A stretch of DNA of 64,000 bases from Chondrus crispus. Its lineage: Eukaryota > Rhodophyta > Florideophyceae > Gigartinales > Gigartinaceae. The stretch is taken from positions 200,219 through 264,218 of the forward strand of contig NW_005179069.1 in assembly GCF_000350225.1 (NCBI RefSeq). Reading direction: 5' to 3'. The notes under the pieces are model-generated. The model worked only from the letters and a program-made list of their open reading frames with translations. It ran no database searches and was not told the origin of the DNA. Every line of letters starts with the position of its first letter. The stretch's first letter is position 1. This document shows positions 53,288 to 64,000 of the stretch, one piece after another. A program made the position numbers and the translations under genes.

Positions 53288-55046
53288 TGTCGCAAAAACA
53301 CCCCCACACGGAGGAGGGGTGTTTGCAGCGTTCGGCGCGAAGGCCCCGGATCGGCGGTACCGAGGGTCTTAGACCAACCCAACACCACCTGGCACGGGCT
53401 GTAGTGCAATGTGCCTGTCAGGCCGGAACCAGGGTCCAACGGTCCAGCGACAACACAACCAACAAACAACAACCAACAAGAGTTGCCGACGGAACAGCCC
53501 TACGGAGTGTCCGATTCTCCCTTTCCCTTGAAGTGGGTCTGCGGCCCACAGTAGCTCAAGTCCCTGATACGGGGGGGGGCAAAAGGAAGATGCCCGGCCC
53601 GGGACGAATGGTGGTAGATTCTTGTACAGGCAGCTGCTCGGCGAGTTCGGGGCGGTGATTAAGAAGCCGGACTTGATGGGTCGTAGATCCAATGCTCGCG
53701 GAGCACCTGTTACACCTTATACACTTGATAAGGTCTTCGACGGGGGCGTCGCAACGCAGCCCGTCGGGAACCAGCAAACACGTAGCAGCGCTACACATCC
53801 GTACTGCCCGATGGCAAAGTACCGACACCGGAACGGTCGCAACCTGTATCCGATGGAACCAACACTGTCCTGTATACACAGCAGGACCTTCGAGGGAGAC
53901 GTCGTCGCAACAGCCTCCGTCGGGGGACGTAAACAAGTAGCAGCGCTACACCCACGTGTCGCCCAATGGCTAAGACACCTACACCGGTCCGGTTGCAACC
54001 AAAGCCGATGGCACCAACAACAAACAAAAGAGCCATCACAAGAGTCCGATGACTCCCGTCGTCACAATGCGGATCGCAATCAGGCACTGTGGAACCAACA
54101 CAAGGTAAGGGCATAGAAATAGAGATAGAAATAGAAATGGATAGGTGAAATAAAGGAAAAGGAAGGGAACCCCGGCGCGCAAAGGATAACGTAATCTGTG
54201 GTAAAAGGGAGCGTCTTGGGAAAGACGGACTTCGACCAAGGCGATATTCAACTCTGGCAACTCGGGTTACCTTTACTGACTGGTGGTCAGAGGGCCAAGG
54301 TATATATCGCCCCGCCGGAGCCACTACAGTAGCTCTCGGCGCTAGATCCTAGATCTAATCTAATGTTAAATAACTAATATGCAACTAATTAAAATTAATG
54401 ATTAAAATAATAAAGTGAAATAATTTTCACTTGTCATCCCCCCCAATTTGTCATACGCCTCAATTCTTTTTCTTTTCACCCCCTCACGGTGTAGTCGATT
54501 ATTGCACTACACGGGCCAGTAGCGGGTGGTAGAGCGGCGTCGGCGAGAACGCGCGCGTAGACGAGCGGATCAACGCCTCGACGCCCCGGAGCACTACTGG
54601 TTGACGATCCGGTACTGAATGTCAGAGGCAGACCCGAGCTCGCCGACGTCGTCGCGCGCGTCCACTACCCGAGCGGTAGCTAATTAACTGTCGCAGATCG
54701 GCCGGGCAAAAGTTAAGAGTAAGCTGGGAGGTAGACCGTCGGTGGAGGTTTGCCTAGCTCGGGTCCCTCCGCCGGCGGTCGCTCCCTTTATTTATTGTAC
54801 AAGTTAATTAACCGTCTACAGTACAGCACGGACTGTACTGTAGTCGGCTTACTGTAGACAGGGCGGGCCGACCCGCACTGTAACACTGTCAGCCGTCGGG
54901 GCTGACAGCAAAACGTGTGCTACACGTTTGATGCACGTGTTGGTGCGCACGCCGTAAGGTATGCGCGCGCACGCTGTAAGGTCCGTACCTTACAGCGTTA
55001 GATCTAATTCTAAATCTAATATAAACATACCGGTATTTATGCTACA
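53288..55046 (-). repeat. Chromovirus 5' LTR (family B), enlarged by an inserted family A LTR
   Basis: Plus-strand ends TGTCGCAAAAAC and TTATGCTACA. Removing the insertion 53,400-54,511 and one target copy leaves about 642 bp, matching the 630-bp 3' LTR. Read on the minus strand it is followed by the primer site TGGTCTCCCGACCTAGAA (near 53,270-53,287) and then gag. Confidence 0.9.
53400..54511 (-). repeat. Solo LTR, family A, inside the chromovirus 5' LTR
   Basis: 1,112 bp, minus orientation, ends TGTAGTGCAAT and ATTGCACTACA, flanked by the exact 5-bp duplication CGGGC (53,395-53,399 and 54,512-54,516). The 3' LTR of the same chromovirus carries the uninterrupted site. Solo state implies a full element that was lost by LTR-LTR recombination. 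Confidence 0.95.
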
Positions 55047-56560
55047 CCCTGCTGGCATACACTGTGGATCCGGATGTAAAGAAGCTCCATTGCGAATGCC
55101 GAGTCTCTGCGGATTGGAAACACTCCAGCCCACTTACCCATGAAGTGTACGAGTTTCATGCATGTTAGACACTCCCAGTCTACAAACCGGACCATTGGGA
55201 CACCATGACTTAAAGTGAAGAGTTTAATAGTCCTGAATTGCGAGAATGAATGTTTGGCTTGAAGCCGATCACACCTGGGACAGGTGGAACGCCCGGCGTC
55301 TGACAAATGAAGGATGTATCCAGATTTCAGATTTTCCAATTGATTTGCTATCGCCAGGGTGCTGTTTTGGATCGACTCTACATAGAAGAAGACTACGGGG
55401 GATGACTATTTTTGCGTACTTTCTAATTGTATCAATGTCATTGATCTTCACCGGAATATTACGTAAATTTGTCTCTCTATCGACCTCCTCAAAGCTTGTT
55501 CGAAACTTGACGCGGTCTCCGAATTGTCGCCCACATTCTCAACGCACTTGTTAGAGACTCGACAAGATTCTACATGTATACACGTACCTCTTCTGTAAGC
55601 GGAACCTCTGCAAGGTTTGCACTGAAAAGGTTTGCCGTCCATACGGAGAACGGATGCAAAAATGCCTTTTTCTGAGTCCAAAACAACCCAAAAAGACCAC
55701 ATATAGACAATCGTCCTTCTTTGGAAAAGGGCATCGTCGTCTCTCCGTTCAAGCTCTGCGCATGGGAATGGTTCAGAAGTGTTCATGGCTGGCCTTGCAA
55801 AATGGGTTTCGCTTCTGTCTAAAATATATTTGATTCTAGCGAGAAGTCTTGCATCATTTTGACAAGTAATGGTATGATGGAATTGTTGGCTTACAATACT
55901 GGAGCCTGATACAAGGCTGCATGTGCAGTGAATGACAAGGGTGGCATCAAACACGGAAGAGTTGAGACAGACCGCGTTTGGCGGCCTCCGAGCGGTTTGC
56001 CACAAAATACTTATTGATTTTTCTCTCGCTGACATATGTCGCGTGCACCGACGACTTGAAATTAACTCTAGTTCTCTTCCTCGGAAAAGAGTGTGTGCGA
56101 CTCTAATGGTGCTTTCCGCATCATGGGGATCCTTCAGATATTCGATGAAATGTCTGGATGAAGCAAGCGCAGCTGAAAACATTTGTTCTTTTGTCATTCG
56201 AATAACATTAGAAAGCATGTTGTTTGATTAGATACCTTCAATGGCATAAGGGGTAAACAAAGGCCGAACGGCTTTCCGTAACCTTTTTGTGCCCTCCCAG
56301 TTACTCTCTGTAGATTAATGGTTAGGTCCTCGCCAGGTGAGCTCAATTGCATTGCAGTTGTGTTTAAAAGTCAAAGCATCAACATCAGATGGTCTGGAAT
56401 AGTATGGGATAGTTCGGATAGTTGTCACTGCAGTACGTTCATGAATTGAGGAAGAGATCAAGTGGTACTGTCCTCGTTTTTCATCAAACATAGATATCAA
56501 TGCCGAAGTGTCGGAATTCATGTGAACATAAATAAAAGTAACACAGCTGAGGCCCACCGC
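55047..56560 (-). pseudogene. KDZ/HMGXB3-like DNA transposase, N-terminal third with SWIM-like motif
   Basis: A 256-codon frame from an ATG (55,448-56,218) ends in a zinc motif with C-x2-C then C-x-H (QCKPC and TCIHVESC, near 55,575-55,620), like SWIM zinc fingers. The following frame (55,047-55,339) has STCPRCDRLQ, IKLFTLSHGVPMV and VDWECLTC, matching the Cys-rich segment before the transposase core of HMGXB3/KDZ proteins. Upstream pieces continue to about 56,560. The coding sense stops at the chromovirus LTR and resumes at 39,455. Stops and frame changes are present. Confidence 0.6.
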
Positions 56561-56570
56561 GCGCTACGCA

Positions 56571-57583
56571 ATGTTGACCGACGTTGAGTACTCGACGGCA
56601 ATCGGCGGTCGGGACTTGGCATGGAAAATTTCGTTGGATCATACAGCACATATCCGTACAGATCTAATGCCATGTGGCAATGCTCACGGATCTGGTGATG
56701 TGGAACGAACCAAAACCAAAATGAAACAACATGGTGCGAATGGAAATATGAAACTTCATGCGAAGTTTTTCAATTTCGGGGCCGGACGGGACGGTAGGAT
56801 CAGGTAGAAGAGGACCAGATGAAGCCGTTGTGATGATGGTAGCTAGACCAAGGATTCACAATCTAGATGGCTCTGGGCAGTGTTTCCTGGGGGCTGGGGG
56901 AACTGATGAGACCGAAGATGCGCTGGTCACACCTGCATTACAGAAAGCCAGAGCGAGCGTCACTCAGAATAACCCCTTTTCAAACGGCCCGTCCAGGGCA
57001 CATTTACATTGGTCAGGGCAAGGCTATCTACTGGGCCTCCCTGATCCTCTCGGGAAGCAAATAATGGACGGTTTTCTGGGGTCTCCCACACTATCCTTTT
57101 ATTGGGCATCCCGGGTATGAGAATAAGTTATACATATGGGAAATGGCCCCCCATAGAAAGGGTTTGCCCATGTGACATCCCAAGTTTGGACTTGGGTCAT
57201 AGATTTACCTTGCGGTCATAACAGAGCATTTCTCGGGAGACACATGCATACAATGGGCGCGAAATTTACTTGTAGGCGTTCTCCGGTATTGGTAACACAC
57301 CTTAATCGTATCCCTTTGCTTGAAGTCGACTTATCTTTTGTCTATTTCCCAGGGAGGCGTTGTGGGAGACGTTCCTGTAGAATTACGTGCCAGTCTACAG
57401 AATCAACGTGAGGTGTATGACGCATTCTACGAAAGTCTGCGACGTCGTCTGACAGTCTATGACGTCGCTTGCGATAGTCGCTTGCGACCGACTGAGTCTA
57501 TTTCGGTCTACAACGGCATTTCCTTCTTGGAAGAGACTCCTGCTTCCGAAATACAACACACGTGCATAGCATCACTTACGTAG
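56571..57583 (+). other. Stretch with short unrecognised open frames
   Basis: Plus-strand frames at 56,758-57,120 (120 codons) and 57,320-57,583 (87 codons, with VYDAFYESLRRRLTVYD) show no family I recognise. They could belong to the neighbouring transposon remnants. No repeat seen. Confidence 0.25.
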
Positions 57584-57802
57584 GACTTTCTGACTTTGTC
57601 AGAAGACAAACATCAACCCTTCCAACCCTGTGCGAACATCGCGCCGTCGTGCAGTCTTTGGATCTCCTCGAAATGCTGCTCTCTCATCGTTACACCGTTT
57701 CCTGGCAGATTCGTGGGTCCCGGTGACAGAATCACTGGACCCACAATAACTTTATGTTTATAAATCCAGAGCTCAATTAAGACTACGCTACTTCCCTTTG
57801 GT

Positions 57803-60310
57803 GTGCAAAACATGATATCGAACTCTGACGCCCTTCCGTCACCAGAACCCCTCGCTGTTCCAGATACGGCACAATGCTTACGTGACACATCGCGTACTGT
57901 GTCTCGAGATGATTCGCCACCGCGTTTTCAAAGTCACACAGGCTGTACCCTACTAGGGTACAGCCTGTGTGACTTTGAAAATGACAAGATCGGCGTTGAA
58001 CACGAATACGCGATGTGTCACGTAAGAAGATCTTTGTCACCAAGGATGGACAAAAGTGTCGGACCGACAACCAGCGATGTGAATCGGACAATGTCTTTTG
58101 ACGTTACACCATCAATGACTTTAAACCAACATGAACACAGTGTTCCGACATCCGGGGCAGATCGTACTACAAACGCATCTAACACACCCAAACAAAGTTT
58201 AAAAGATGCGCCGTTGCCTCCTCATGAAAATCTTCATCTCGAAATTCTCGCGAGTTCGGAAGATGGAAATCTCACGGGCAGTGACAGTTCTGACAGTATG
58301 GATCCAGGCGACGTCGCGTGGTCACAGCAACACGAAGAACTGCTCAGTATACTAGCAGCTGGAGAGCGGTTTTCTACTTCTGAAGACGAAGACGGTTTCT
58401 ATGATCAGAACCTTGTCGGGATTGAACACGAATTGAGCGAACAGCGATCACATTCTTATCTAAGGAGGGGAATAAGACGCAAACCAGACTGCCGTTGACG
58501 ATATGTATACAGGTTTATTTATGGAACCTATGCACTATGTAGGAGAAATGGTAGACGACACAGCGAGGCCCTCTGATCCCTACTGAGAAGCGGCAGAAGA
58601 AGAAGAGAGCGGTGTTGGCGACATTTTAAGCACACGAAGTAGATCACATCAAGAAGGCGGGCTTGAGAGCTGGACACATGATTCCGCTTTTACTGTTATC
58701 AAAATTGCTGTGGACGACGTAGACTCGGAACTGGAAAGGCCGTACATTCGTGAAGCGAGCAGAATGTTGGAAGTTTGCGTTCGAGAAGTACAGGCGACCA
58801 GATTTCAAGACGACAGTGCGACACAAGGGAACAACAGAAGTCGCGTAAAGCTATCGAGACCATAATTGCTTGGAGTCTTTCTAGCCCCTTTCCTACTGGA
58901 AAAACGGAGTTCCATTAATCGCGTATTGAGCGAGCGTCGAAATGGGAGAGCAAGTAGAAAGTACAACCCAGTTTCAATTGACGAGCTGACAGGTGGCATC
59001 ATTCTGCATGTTTTATCGGCAAGCTACGGAAAGTGACCAACGACAATGTGTTCTACTCACGAACAAGATGCATTTCTGCAGATGGATATCCGTGCAGATC
59101 GTTGCAAAGAGGTTTAGTCGGCACTGTCGGGCACCACCGGGAAACGATCACGTGCAACACACATCGCTGGTGAAGGGGAAGAAGAAAATCCAACCTGGAT
59201 GAACAAACCGGAACGCGCCAATGCTCTTATTGCGTAACTCGAACAAGAAACGGGTGCAATAAACACGACGCATCTGAATATTAAAGGGCTCAACATATAT
59301 TTTCTTGATAATGACCACCATCGTCTTTCATCAAGAGTTGTTTCGCAGCTTACACATTTATAGCAGAGACAAAACCCATCAAAAGCTTTAGGACCTGTAG
59401 GCAATGCTGCACGCTCCGCCCTCGTTCCAGTCATTCTGGCCTATAATCACTGCAGGCTCGGAGAGGGACTCATAGATAAATGGGCGCGGCTTTTCCAAAA
59501 GATTCAAGAAAAACCTACGGAAGGCTCTCTGAGGCCAATGACTGACGCAATATTCGCATCCGACAGAGGCTATAACGCGAAAGGAACTATCTAATTTCTT
59601 TCTGAGAAGCTCAAGGCGAGAGCTATTGGAACTCACAAACGGTCTCTTGATTTTCCATTCGTCTTTGGCGAAGGAAGGATTGCTAAAAAGCACAAGGGGA
59701 TGGTTATTGCTGAAAAAGGGTGTAGATCTATGTACTCAGCTTGCAAGAAGAACGCTGCATCCTCAGCTCGTTACGTTAAAGCTGCAGTGAATTGCGAGAG
59801 TGTCTCCGGTCGCATTGAGGCTGTATGCAATACAAACCAAGAGTTGTTTTATGCATCAAGCTTCACGCTTGTTCCGAAGGATAACCTCAGAACGAGGATT
59901 GACCCAAAAAACTAGATGATTTACAAATCGTATAGGCCGTATCGAGAGCTCTGTCGTGCTTTCAAGTAAAGGAAGCTGCAGTCAGTCACGATCACAAGGC
60001 GCGAGGCACAAATGCCGGGAGCTCTACCTCTCCCCCACGAAATTACGGATATGCACCTGGGGATCAACCAGTGGCAAGGGTTGCGCGGAGAACATTTTCA
60101 AGTGCACGCAGTGACATCATCAACTCAGCGGCTAAAGTCACGGAGGCTCGGAAGCGTTTCACGGTGCTGACGTACTTGAAGTCTGAGGATCCAAGTTGGT
60201 TTGCGATGCGTTTTTGTATGTACACCTCCAGAACGACTCACACAATTTTTAGCACTGTGACTCAGGATTATGAAAGCGCTCTTCGAGGTCTTTCGAGAGT
60301 ACTAAAATCT
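57803..60310 (+). pseudogene. Unnamed DDE-like transposase (DRGY family), decayed
   Basis: The plus-strand N-terminal frame (57,803-58,498) is acidic and Ser-rich, as in regulatory tails. Later frames carry a helical region with SINRVLSERRNGRASRKYNP (near 58,910-58,970), then YFLDNDHHRLSSRVVSQL (near 59,300-59,352) and KALGPVGNAARSALVPVI. Next come FASDRGYN (near 59,552-59,575) and a GTHKRSLDFPFVFGEGR stretch (near 59,630-59,680). The two Asp-centred motifs fit an RNase H-fold nuclease. From memory I associate this motif set with unnamed transposons of oomycetes and algae; I cannot give a family name. Many stops and frame changes. Cut at its right side by the family D LTR. Confidence 0.5.
57877..58026. 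repeat. Compound inverted repeat: 28-bp arms, 1-nt spacer, plus outer 20-bp arms
   Basis: Inner arms are 57,925-57,952 and 57,954-57,981 (first arm starting TTTTCAAAGTCACACAGG). Outer arms, exact inverses, are 57,877-57,896 and 58,007-58,026 (CTTACGTGACACATCGCGTA on the left). The DNA between inner and outer arms is not symmetrical. Confidence 0.92.
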
Positions 60311-60323
60311 AGAACGTGAACAG

Positions 60324-60996
60324 TGTAGTATAACAACCGGCGAGCGCGCGGGGAGCTTATTAACCGTGCAGCCGTGCACGGTGCACACGTGGGCGAGTGT
60401 GCCCACGTGTAGGGAGCGCGCGCGTTGACCGACCGGCCGTGGCGTGGCGCAAGTGTACAGTAGCACACGTGTCGTCCGTGCCGTAGTCTACGCGGGTTAC
60501 GTGTGCACGTTAGCACACGTGTCGTCCGTGCAGTAGTCTGTAAGCAACATGCATGTACAGTAGTGCACACTTGTAGTAGCAGCGTCCGTGCGGTAGTAGT
60601 AATTATGGCGCTGGCTTTTTAATTGTGTACAGTACCCGGCACGCACTAGGCGGCAGGTACTGTACTACTGTACTGGGACAAGTGTCCGAGGCGTCCCTCT
60701 GAGGGGTTAAGATCTGACACCCGTCCCCACCAGTAAACCGGGGCAAGCTCCCCCCCGTCCCTTTCGCGCCTACATACGTCCGTTCGGTTGTTTATCGAGC
60801 GCGCTGGCTTCCAACCCGTTACCGGTCGCTCTCGTTTACGCACCACGGGGCGACTGCGCGTAACCAGCCAGTGAGCCACTCTCTTTTCGCGAGCTCATCC
60901 GATCGGTTCAATTAGCGCGTCGCGTCCGCGCCGCGTGCTCCCTTGCTAAAGCTTCCGCCTCTCACCCAACCCAGGGCGAAGAGGAGTTATCCCACA
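60324..60996 (+). repeat. Family D LTR (5')
   Basis: 673 bp. Includes repeated AGCACACGTGTCGTCCGTG units near 60,450-60,535 and other CACGTG sites. Aligns with the solo LTR 25,224-25,835. Confidence 0.85.
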
Positions 60997-61126
60997 TTTT
61001 GGTGCTCTTGTGGGAGGGGATAACTCTCGAGTTTGAGCCGCACGCGTAGTCGCTCGATCGCGCGCAGAACCGTACGGACGGAAAAAGTTGAGAAATCACG
61101 GCGTCGATCGCGAGACGTATTCGACG

Positions 61127-61501
61127 ATGAACCGACCGGATCAAGGGGGAGACTCCGCCTCCGGGCGTTTGAGCACTCGCAGTGGCAAAGGCGCACCGCG
61201 TCCCCGGGTGCATAACCCGGAAGCCCTCCTATGTCCGCCACCGCAATCGGGCCGCACGCGAGCGTCCGCATCGGATGTTATGCCGGCCTTGTCGGTAGGC
61301 ACAGGGAATCACGTCCAATGGATGATCGATACGATTCAGCCGCGCCTCCAGGCCTGGGTCGAGGAGTTCCTCACTACAGAACTCCCCGAAGTCGCGCGCG
61401 TGTGCCTCGACCGAACGGTGCTGGAACTCGTGGACGAGCACGTGCGCAGCGCGATACCACCGCTTTTGGACGAACTACTACCCGCTCTAGTATCTAGGTG
61501 A
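61127..61501 (+). pseudogene. Gag N-terminal part, family D
   Basis: A 125-codon frame from an ATG. It has an Arg/Pro/Ser-rich first half and then an amphipathic helical stretch with VQWMIDTIQPRLQAWVEEF. It lies about 130 bp after the LTR. Compared with usual gag proteins it is only the N-terminal fragment. Confidence 0.6.
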
Positions 61502-61693
61502 CAAATGACGTCATATGAGGCCAGTTTTTAGGCGGGCTTTTGCAATTCGAATCATTGTAGAAATTTATCGCTACTGTAGTGAAAAGCTTACGACTAGAGT
61601 ACTAAACGTTAGCAAACCAGAAAGCATTCAATTCCATATCTCAGCCTTCCCTAATCAACACTTTCGTCTTCCTCTTCCCTAAATTTCTTCGAA

Positions 61694-63820
61694 ATGGTGA
61701 GCGTCAATGATCCTCGAATTATTGCAGGTAACGGCGTCCACACTCGTGCAAGACTGCTCACAGCTCAGAGTAAATGTCGTCGCATGTATGGAGCCGCCTG
61801 GAAGATCAATTTGGTCACGGGAACTATCATTGGCATGAAAACTGACAAAGTGAAGGGTCGCAGTGTCACTTTAGTCAGGGCTAAACGGGAATTATCAGAT
61901 GGCGTCAAGGAAGTCACGCTTCGCATAGCTAACATCAAGGCTGGTGAAGTGATGGACATGATCGATGACGACCCTGAAGATCATATTCATCATGAAACTG
62001 AGCATTATGCGCTATCGGAGCCTACAGAGGACCGCGTGACGCCACTGGAAGGAGCACTCAGCCCGAGTACGAGGATCTCCGAGAGTGACGAAATGGATTC
62101 CCAAGATGGTCTCATGAATGTCCACGGCCGGGCCTGGAAGCGTGAGGAAGTCACGATGCATTTAAATGGTATGATACCGCCGAGAAGATAGAAGGTGATT
62201 GGACCGATTGATGGGATTATATCATGTGGTCACAGTCCATCTCAAATGCATCCCATGGACTACTTCATGTGGATGTTTCCACAGGAGCACTTGGCGTTAA
62301 TGGTTTCCTACACCATCGATACAATGGAATCAAGGGGACTTCCTTTAACTACAAGAGGTGAAATTTTGAAGTTTTTCGAGGTGCTAATCCTTATGACTCG
62401 GATTGAATTCAGCACCAGAAGGTCTCTTTGGAGCTCACAGAAACCAGAAAATATCTCCCGCAACCTCCATTCGTAAACATCATGTCCCGCAGAAGATTCG
62501 AGGAGCTTCGTCAGAATGTCACGTTCAGCTTTCCAGATGACCCAAATGACAGATGGGATATGATCAGGGACTTCATGGTCACAATCATTGATCACAGAGC
62601 ATCACATGTGATTCCATCACAGAACATCTGCATTGATGAGAGTATGTCACGCTGGTATGGACTTAGAGGAGATTCGATTGAAACCGGTCTTCCTCATTAT
62701 GTTGCCATGGACCGAGACCCCGAGAATGGTTGTGAGTTGAAGACTGCTGCATGTGGAAAAAGTGGAATCATAATAAGAATTGAGAACGTCGTCTCAGCTG
62801 AGGAGACTTCTTTAAAGGATCTTGAAAGTGACCACTTACACGGAACCGCAGTGACTTTGAGGTTGTTACAGCCATGGTTTCACACTAATCGTGTTGTCTG
62901 CGCGGATTCGTACTTTGCTTTTGTTCACACGGCTGAATCACTTTATGAGAAAGGTCTTAGATTCACAGGTGTGGTGAAGACATCTACCAAGAAATATCCG
63001 ATGAAATATCTATCTCATCTGGAGATTGCTGAAAAGGGAGAGCACGTCACAATAGTTTCGAAGCCTGTGGCCGGGCCTCACCTTATGGCAGTGATGTGGG
63101 TGGACCGAGACCGCAGATACTTTATTAGTTCTGTCGGAACATCCAACGAAGGAACTCCAATCTACCGCGAGAGATGGCGTACACGTCATGGCGTGACAAG
63201 AAAAGAGGAATTGTCAATCCGTATTCCCTCAGTCTGCGAGCAGTATTATGAAACTTGCTCTCAGATTGACCGCCACAACAGATCTCGTCAGGATGATCTC
63301 GGCTTGGAAAAGAAGTTCGAAGTCAAGGAGTGGTCTATGCGTGTCAACACTTCTTTATTGGCCATTTTCATCGTGGATGCACGGAAACTGTATTCAGGTG
63401 CAAAAGGAGATGGTTCTAAGATGTCTCCAAATCAGTTTTATTGTGAGCTTGCTGACCAGTTGATTGATAACAAATACGATCGTATATCGTTACGTCAGCG
63501 AGAATCAGACAGTGCTGTTGAAGATGAAGATGTTCGGTTTGGCAGTGGAATTGGTACTCACCTAACTCCAACCACTTGCAAGCGGAAAAGGGCATCCGGC
63601 GAGGAGACTTGTGCTCTTTATCAATCCAGATGCAATATTTGCAAAGGTACAAAAAAGTCAAAGTTTATTTGCTGAGCCTGCAAGGTATATTTTGACAAAG
63701 AAGTATACCTTTGTCATCAGCAGACTGGGCGTGACTGTTTTAAGAAACATGTCGACGAACGACACGATCTTACTTACAAATGTAAGTAGTACTAGTGCTC
63801 AAGGCGTTCTCGGACATTAA
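61694..63820 (+). pseudogene. piggyBac-type transposase, nearly complete
   Basis: Plus-strand frame from an ATG at 61,694: an N-terminal acidic region, then the DDE_Tnp_1_7 core. The catalytic Asp motifs are ICIDESMSRW (near 62,617-62,650), VVCADSYF (near 62,896-62,915) and CSQIDRHNR (near 63,258-63,285). The C-terminal Cys-rich zinc domain begins CNICKGTKKSKFIC (near 63,632-63,673) and continues ACKVYFDKE and GRDCFKKH to about 63,760. Breaks: a stop at 62,189, a frame change near 62,425 and a TGA at 63,673 inside the zinc domain. TTAA target sites and inverted ends were not found. Only three lesions and all catalytic residues kept make it one of the younger DNA transposons here. Confidence 0.9.
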
Positions 63821-64000
63821 AACTGACTAAATTGGTCAGCATTTGAGTAAAATAGAGCAAGAAGAGATAAAAAACTCCTTTTGCCCCATATGGTTCTATC
63901 CTGCGTCTAAAGACCTGCTTGGAAGACCTGCAGCCGTGTCGGAATGCCCCTTTATGAGATGTCTCCGTATTCAATCTCATGTTCGAGTTGGCGCTATAAT
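63821..64000. other. Right edge, no recognisable gene
   Basis: Non-coding tail after the piggyBac gene; the piggyBac right end may lie here or beyond the window. Confidence 0.4.

Larger units (their letters stand above)
39456..55046 (-). mobile_element. Chromovirus (Ty3/gypsy with chromodomain), family B, with three nested LTR insertions
   Basis: The LTRs are 39,456-40,085 (3') and 53,288-55,046 (5', enlarged by an insertion). The flanks CCATG (39,451-39,455) and CCCTG (55,047-55,051) match at four of five bases, and both flanks are parts of the same KDZ-like transposase, so the insertion site is well supported. Net length without nested DNA is about 12 kb. Gag, protease, RT, RNase H, integrase and chromodomain are all recognisable in the usual order. 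It is broken, with about ten or more breaks. The LTRs look a little over nine-tenths identical by eye, so it is younger than the copia copy but not fresh. About 3.5 kb between pol and the 3' LTR has no known domain. Confidence 0.9.
60324..61501 (+). mobile_element. Family D element, LTR plus truncated gag
   Basis: The LTR (60,324-60,996; ends TGTAGTATAAC and GTTATCCCACA) is followed after two bases by a primer site beginning TGGTGCTCTTGTGGG, different from that of families A and B. A gag start follows at 61,127. The gag ends at 61,501 and no pol or second LTR follows. Truncated and dead. Confidence 0.8.

Noticed and set aside
50198-54511. Inverted family A LTRs as arms of one foldback element
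   Set aside because: The right LTR has its own exact CGGGC duplication and an empty counterpart site, so the two are independent insertions in opposite orientation.
61501-61693. TTAA-flanked left end of the piggyBac element
   Set aside because: No TTAA or convincing inverted terminal repeat was found between the truncated gag and the piggyBac start.
1-64000. tRNA, rRNA, CRISPR array or bacterial operon
   Set aside because: Scanning by eye found no tRNA-like T-arm box in a plausible context, no rRNA blocks and no regular short repeats; coding content is eukaryotic transposons.

Overview
This is a eukaryotic, transposon-packed, gene-poor window. I found no intact single-copy host gene, no rRNA or tRNA gene, no CRISPR array and no bacterial-style operon. 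Almost all recognisable coding sequence is transposase, gag/pol or decayed fragments of these. The mix (PIF/Harbinger with a SANT/Myb partner, CENP-B/pogo-type DDE elements with coiled-coil tails, a KDZ/HMGXB3-like transposase with a SWIM-like motif, piggyBac, Ty1/copia, Ty3/gypsy including a chromovirus) recalls red algae or oomycetes. I lean to a multicellular red alga, but with low confidence, because no host marker gene is present.

Layout. 1-4.6 kb: a Ty3/gypsy element on the minus strand, one long open gag-pol frame running off the left edge. 4.6-9.4 kb: a decayed PIF/Harbinger transposase (+), a broken GT92-like glycosyltransferase (-) and a broken SANT/Myb-coiled-coil protein (-), possibly one transposon with cargo. 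9.4-16.5 kb: four separate pogo/CENP-B-like remnants, one of them entered by a solo LTR that itself holds a smaller solo LTR. 17.4-22.4 kb: an old Ty1/copia element with both LTRs. 22.6-25.9 kb: small unrecognised frames, a transposase-like C-terminal fragment and two solo LTRs. 25.9-29.3 kb: LTR plus gag with no pol. 29.3-37 kb: AT-richer old DNA with a UPF1/NFX1-like helicase pseudogene and unrecognised frames. 37-56.6 kb: a KDZ/HMGXB3-like DNA transposon (-) split by a 15.6-kb chromovirus (39,456-55,046), which was in turn entered by three further LTR insertions. 56.6-60.3 kb: an unnamed DRGY-type transposase remnant. 60.3-61.5 kb: LTR plus truncated gag. 61.7-63.8 kb: a nearly complete piggyBac transposase.

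The window works as a stratigraphic record. Exact 5-bp target-site duplications are visible at four solo LTRs (14,860-15,132; 25,224-25,835; 49,065-49,693; 53,400-54,511), and a 4-of-5 match flanks the chromovirus. Order of events: KDZ-like transposon, then the chromovirus into it, then other LTR families into the chromovirus. A second theme is short, perfect or near-perfect inverted duplications inside old coding DNA. A third is the CACGTG-rich make-up shared by several LTR families.
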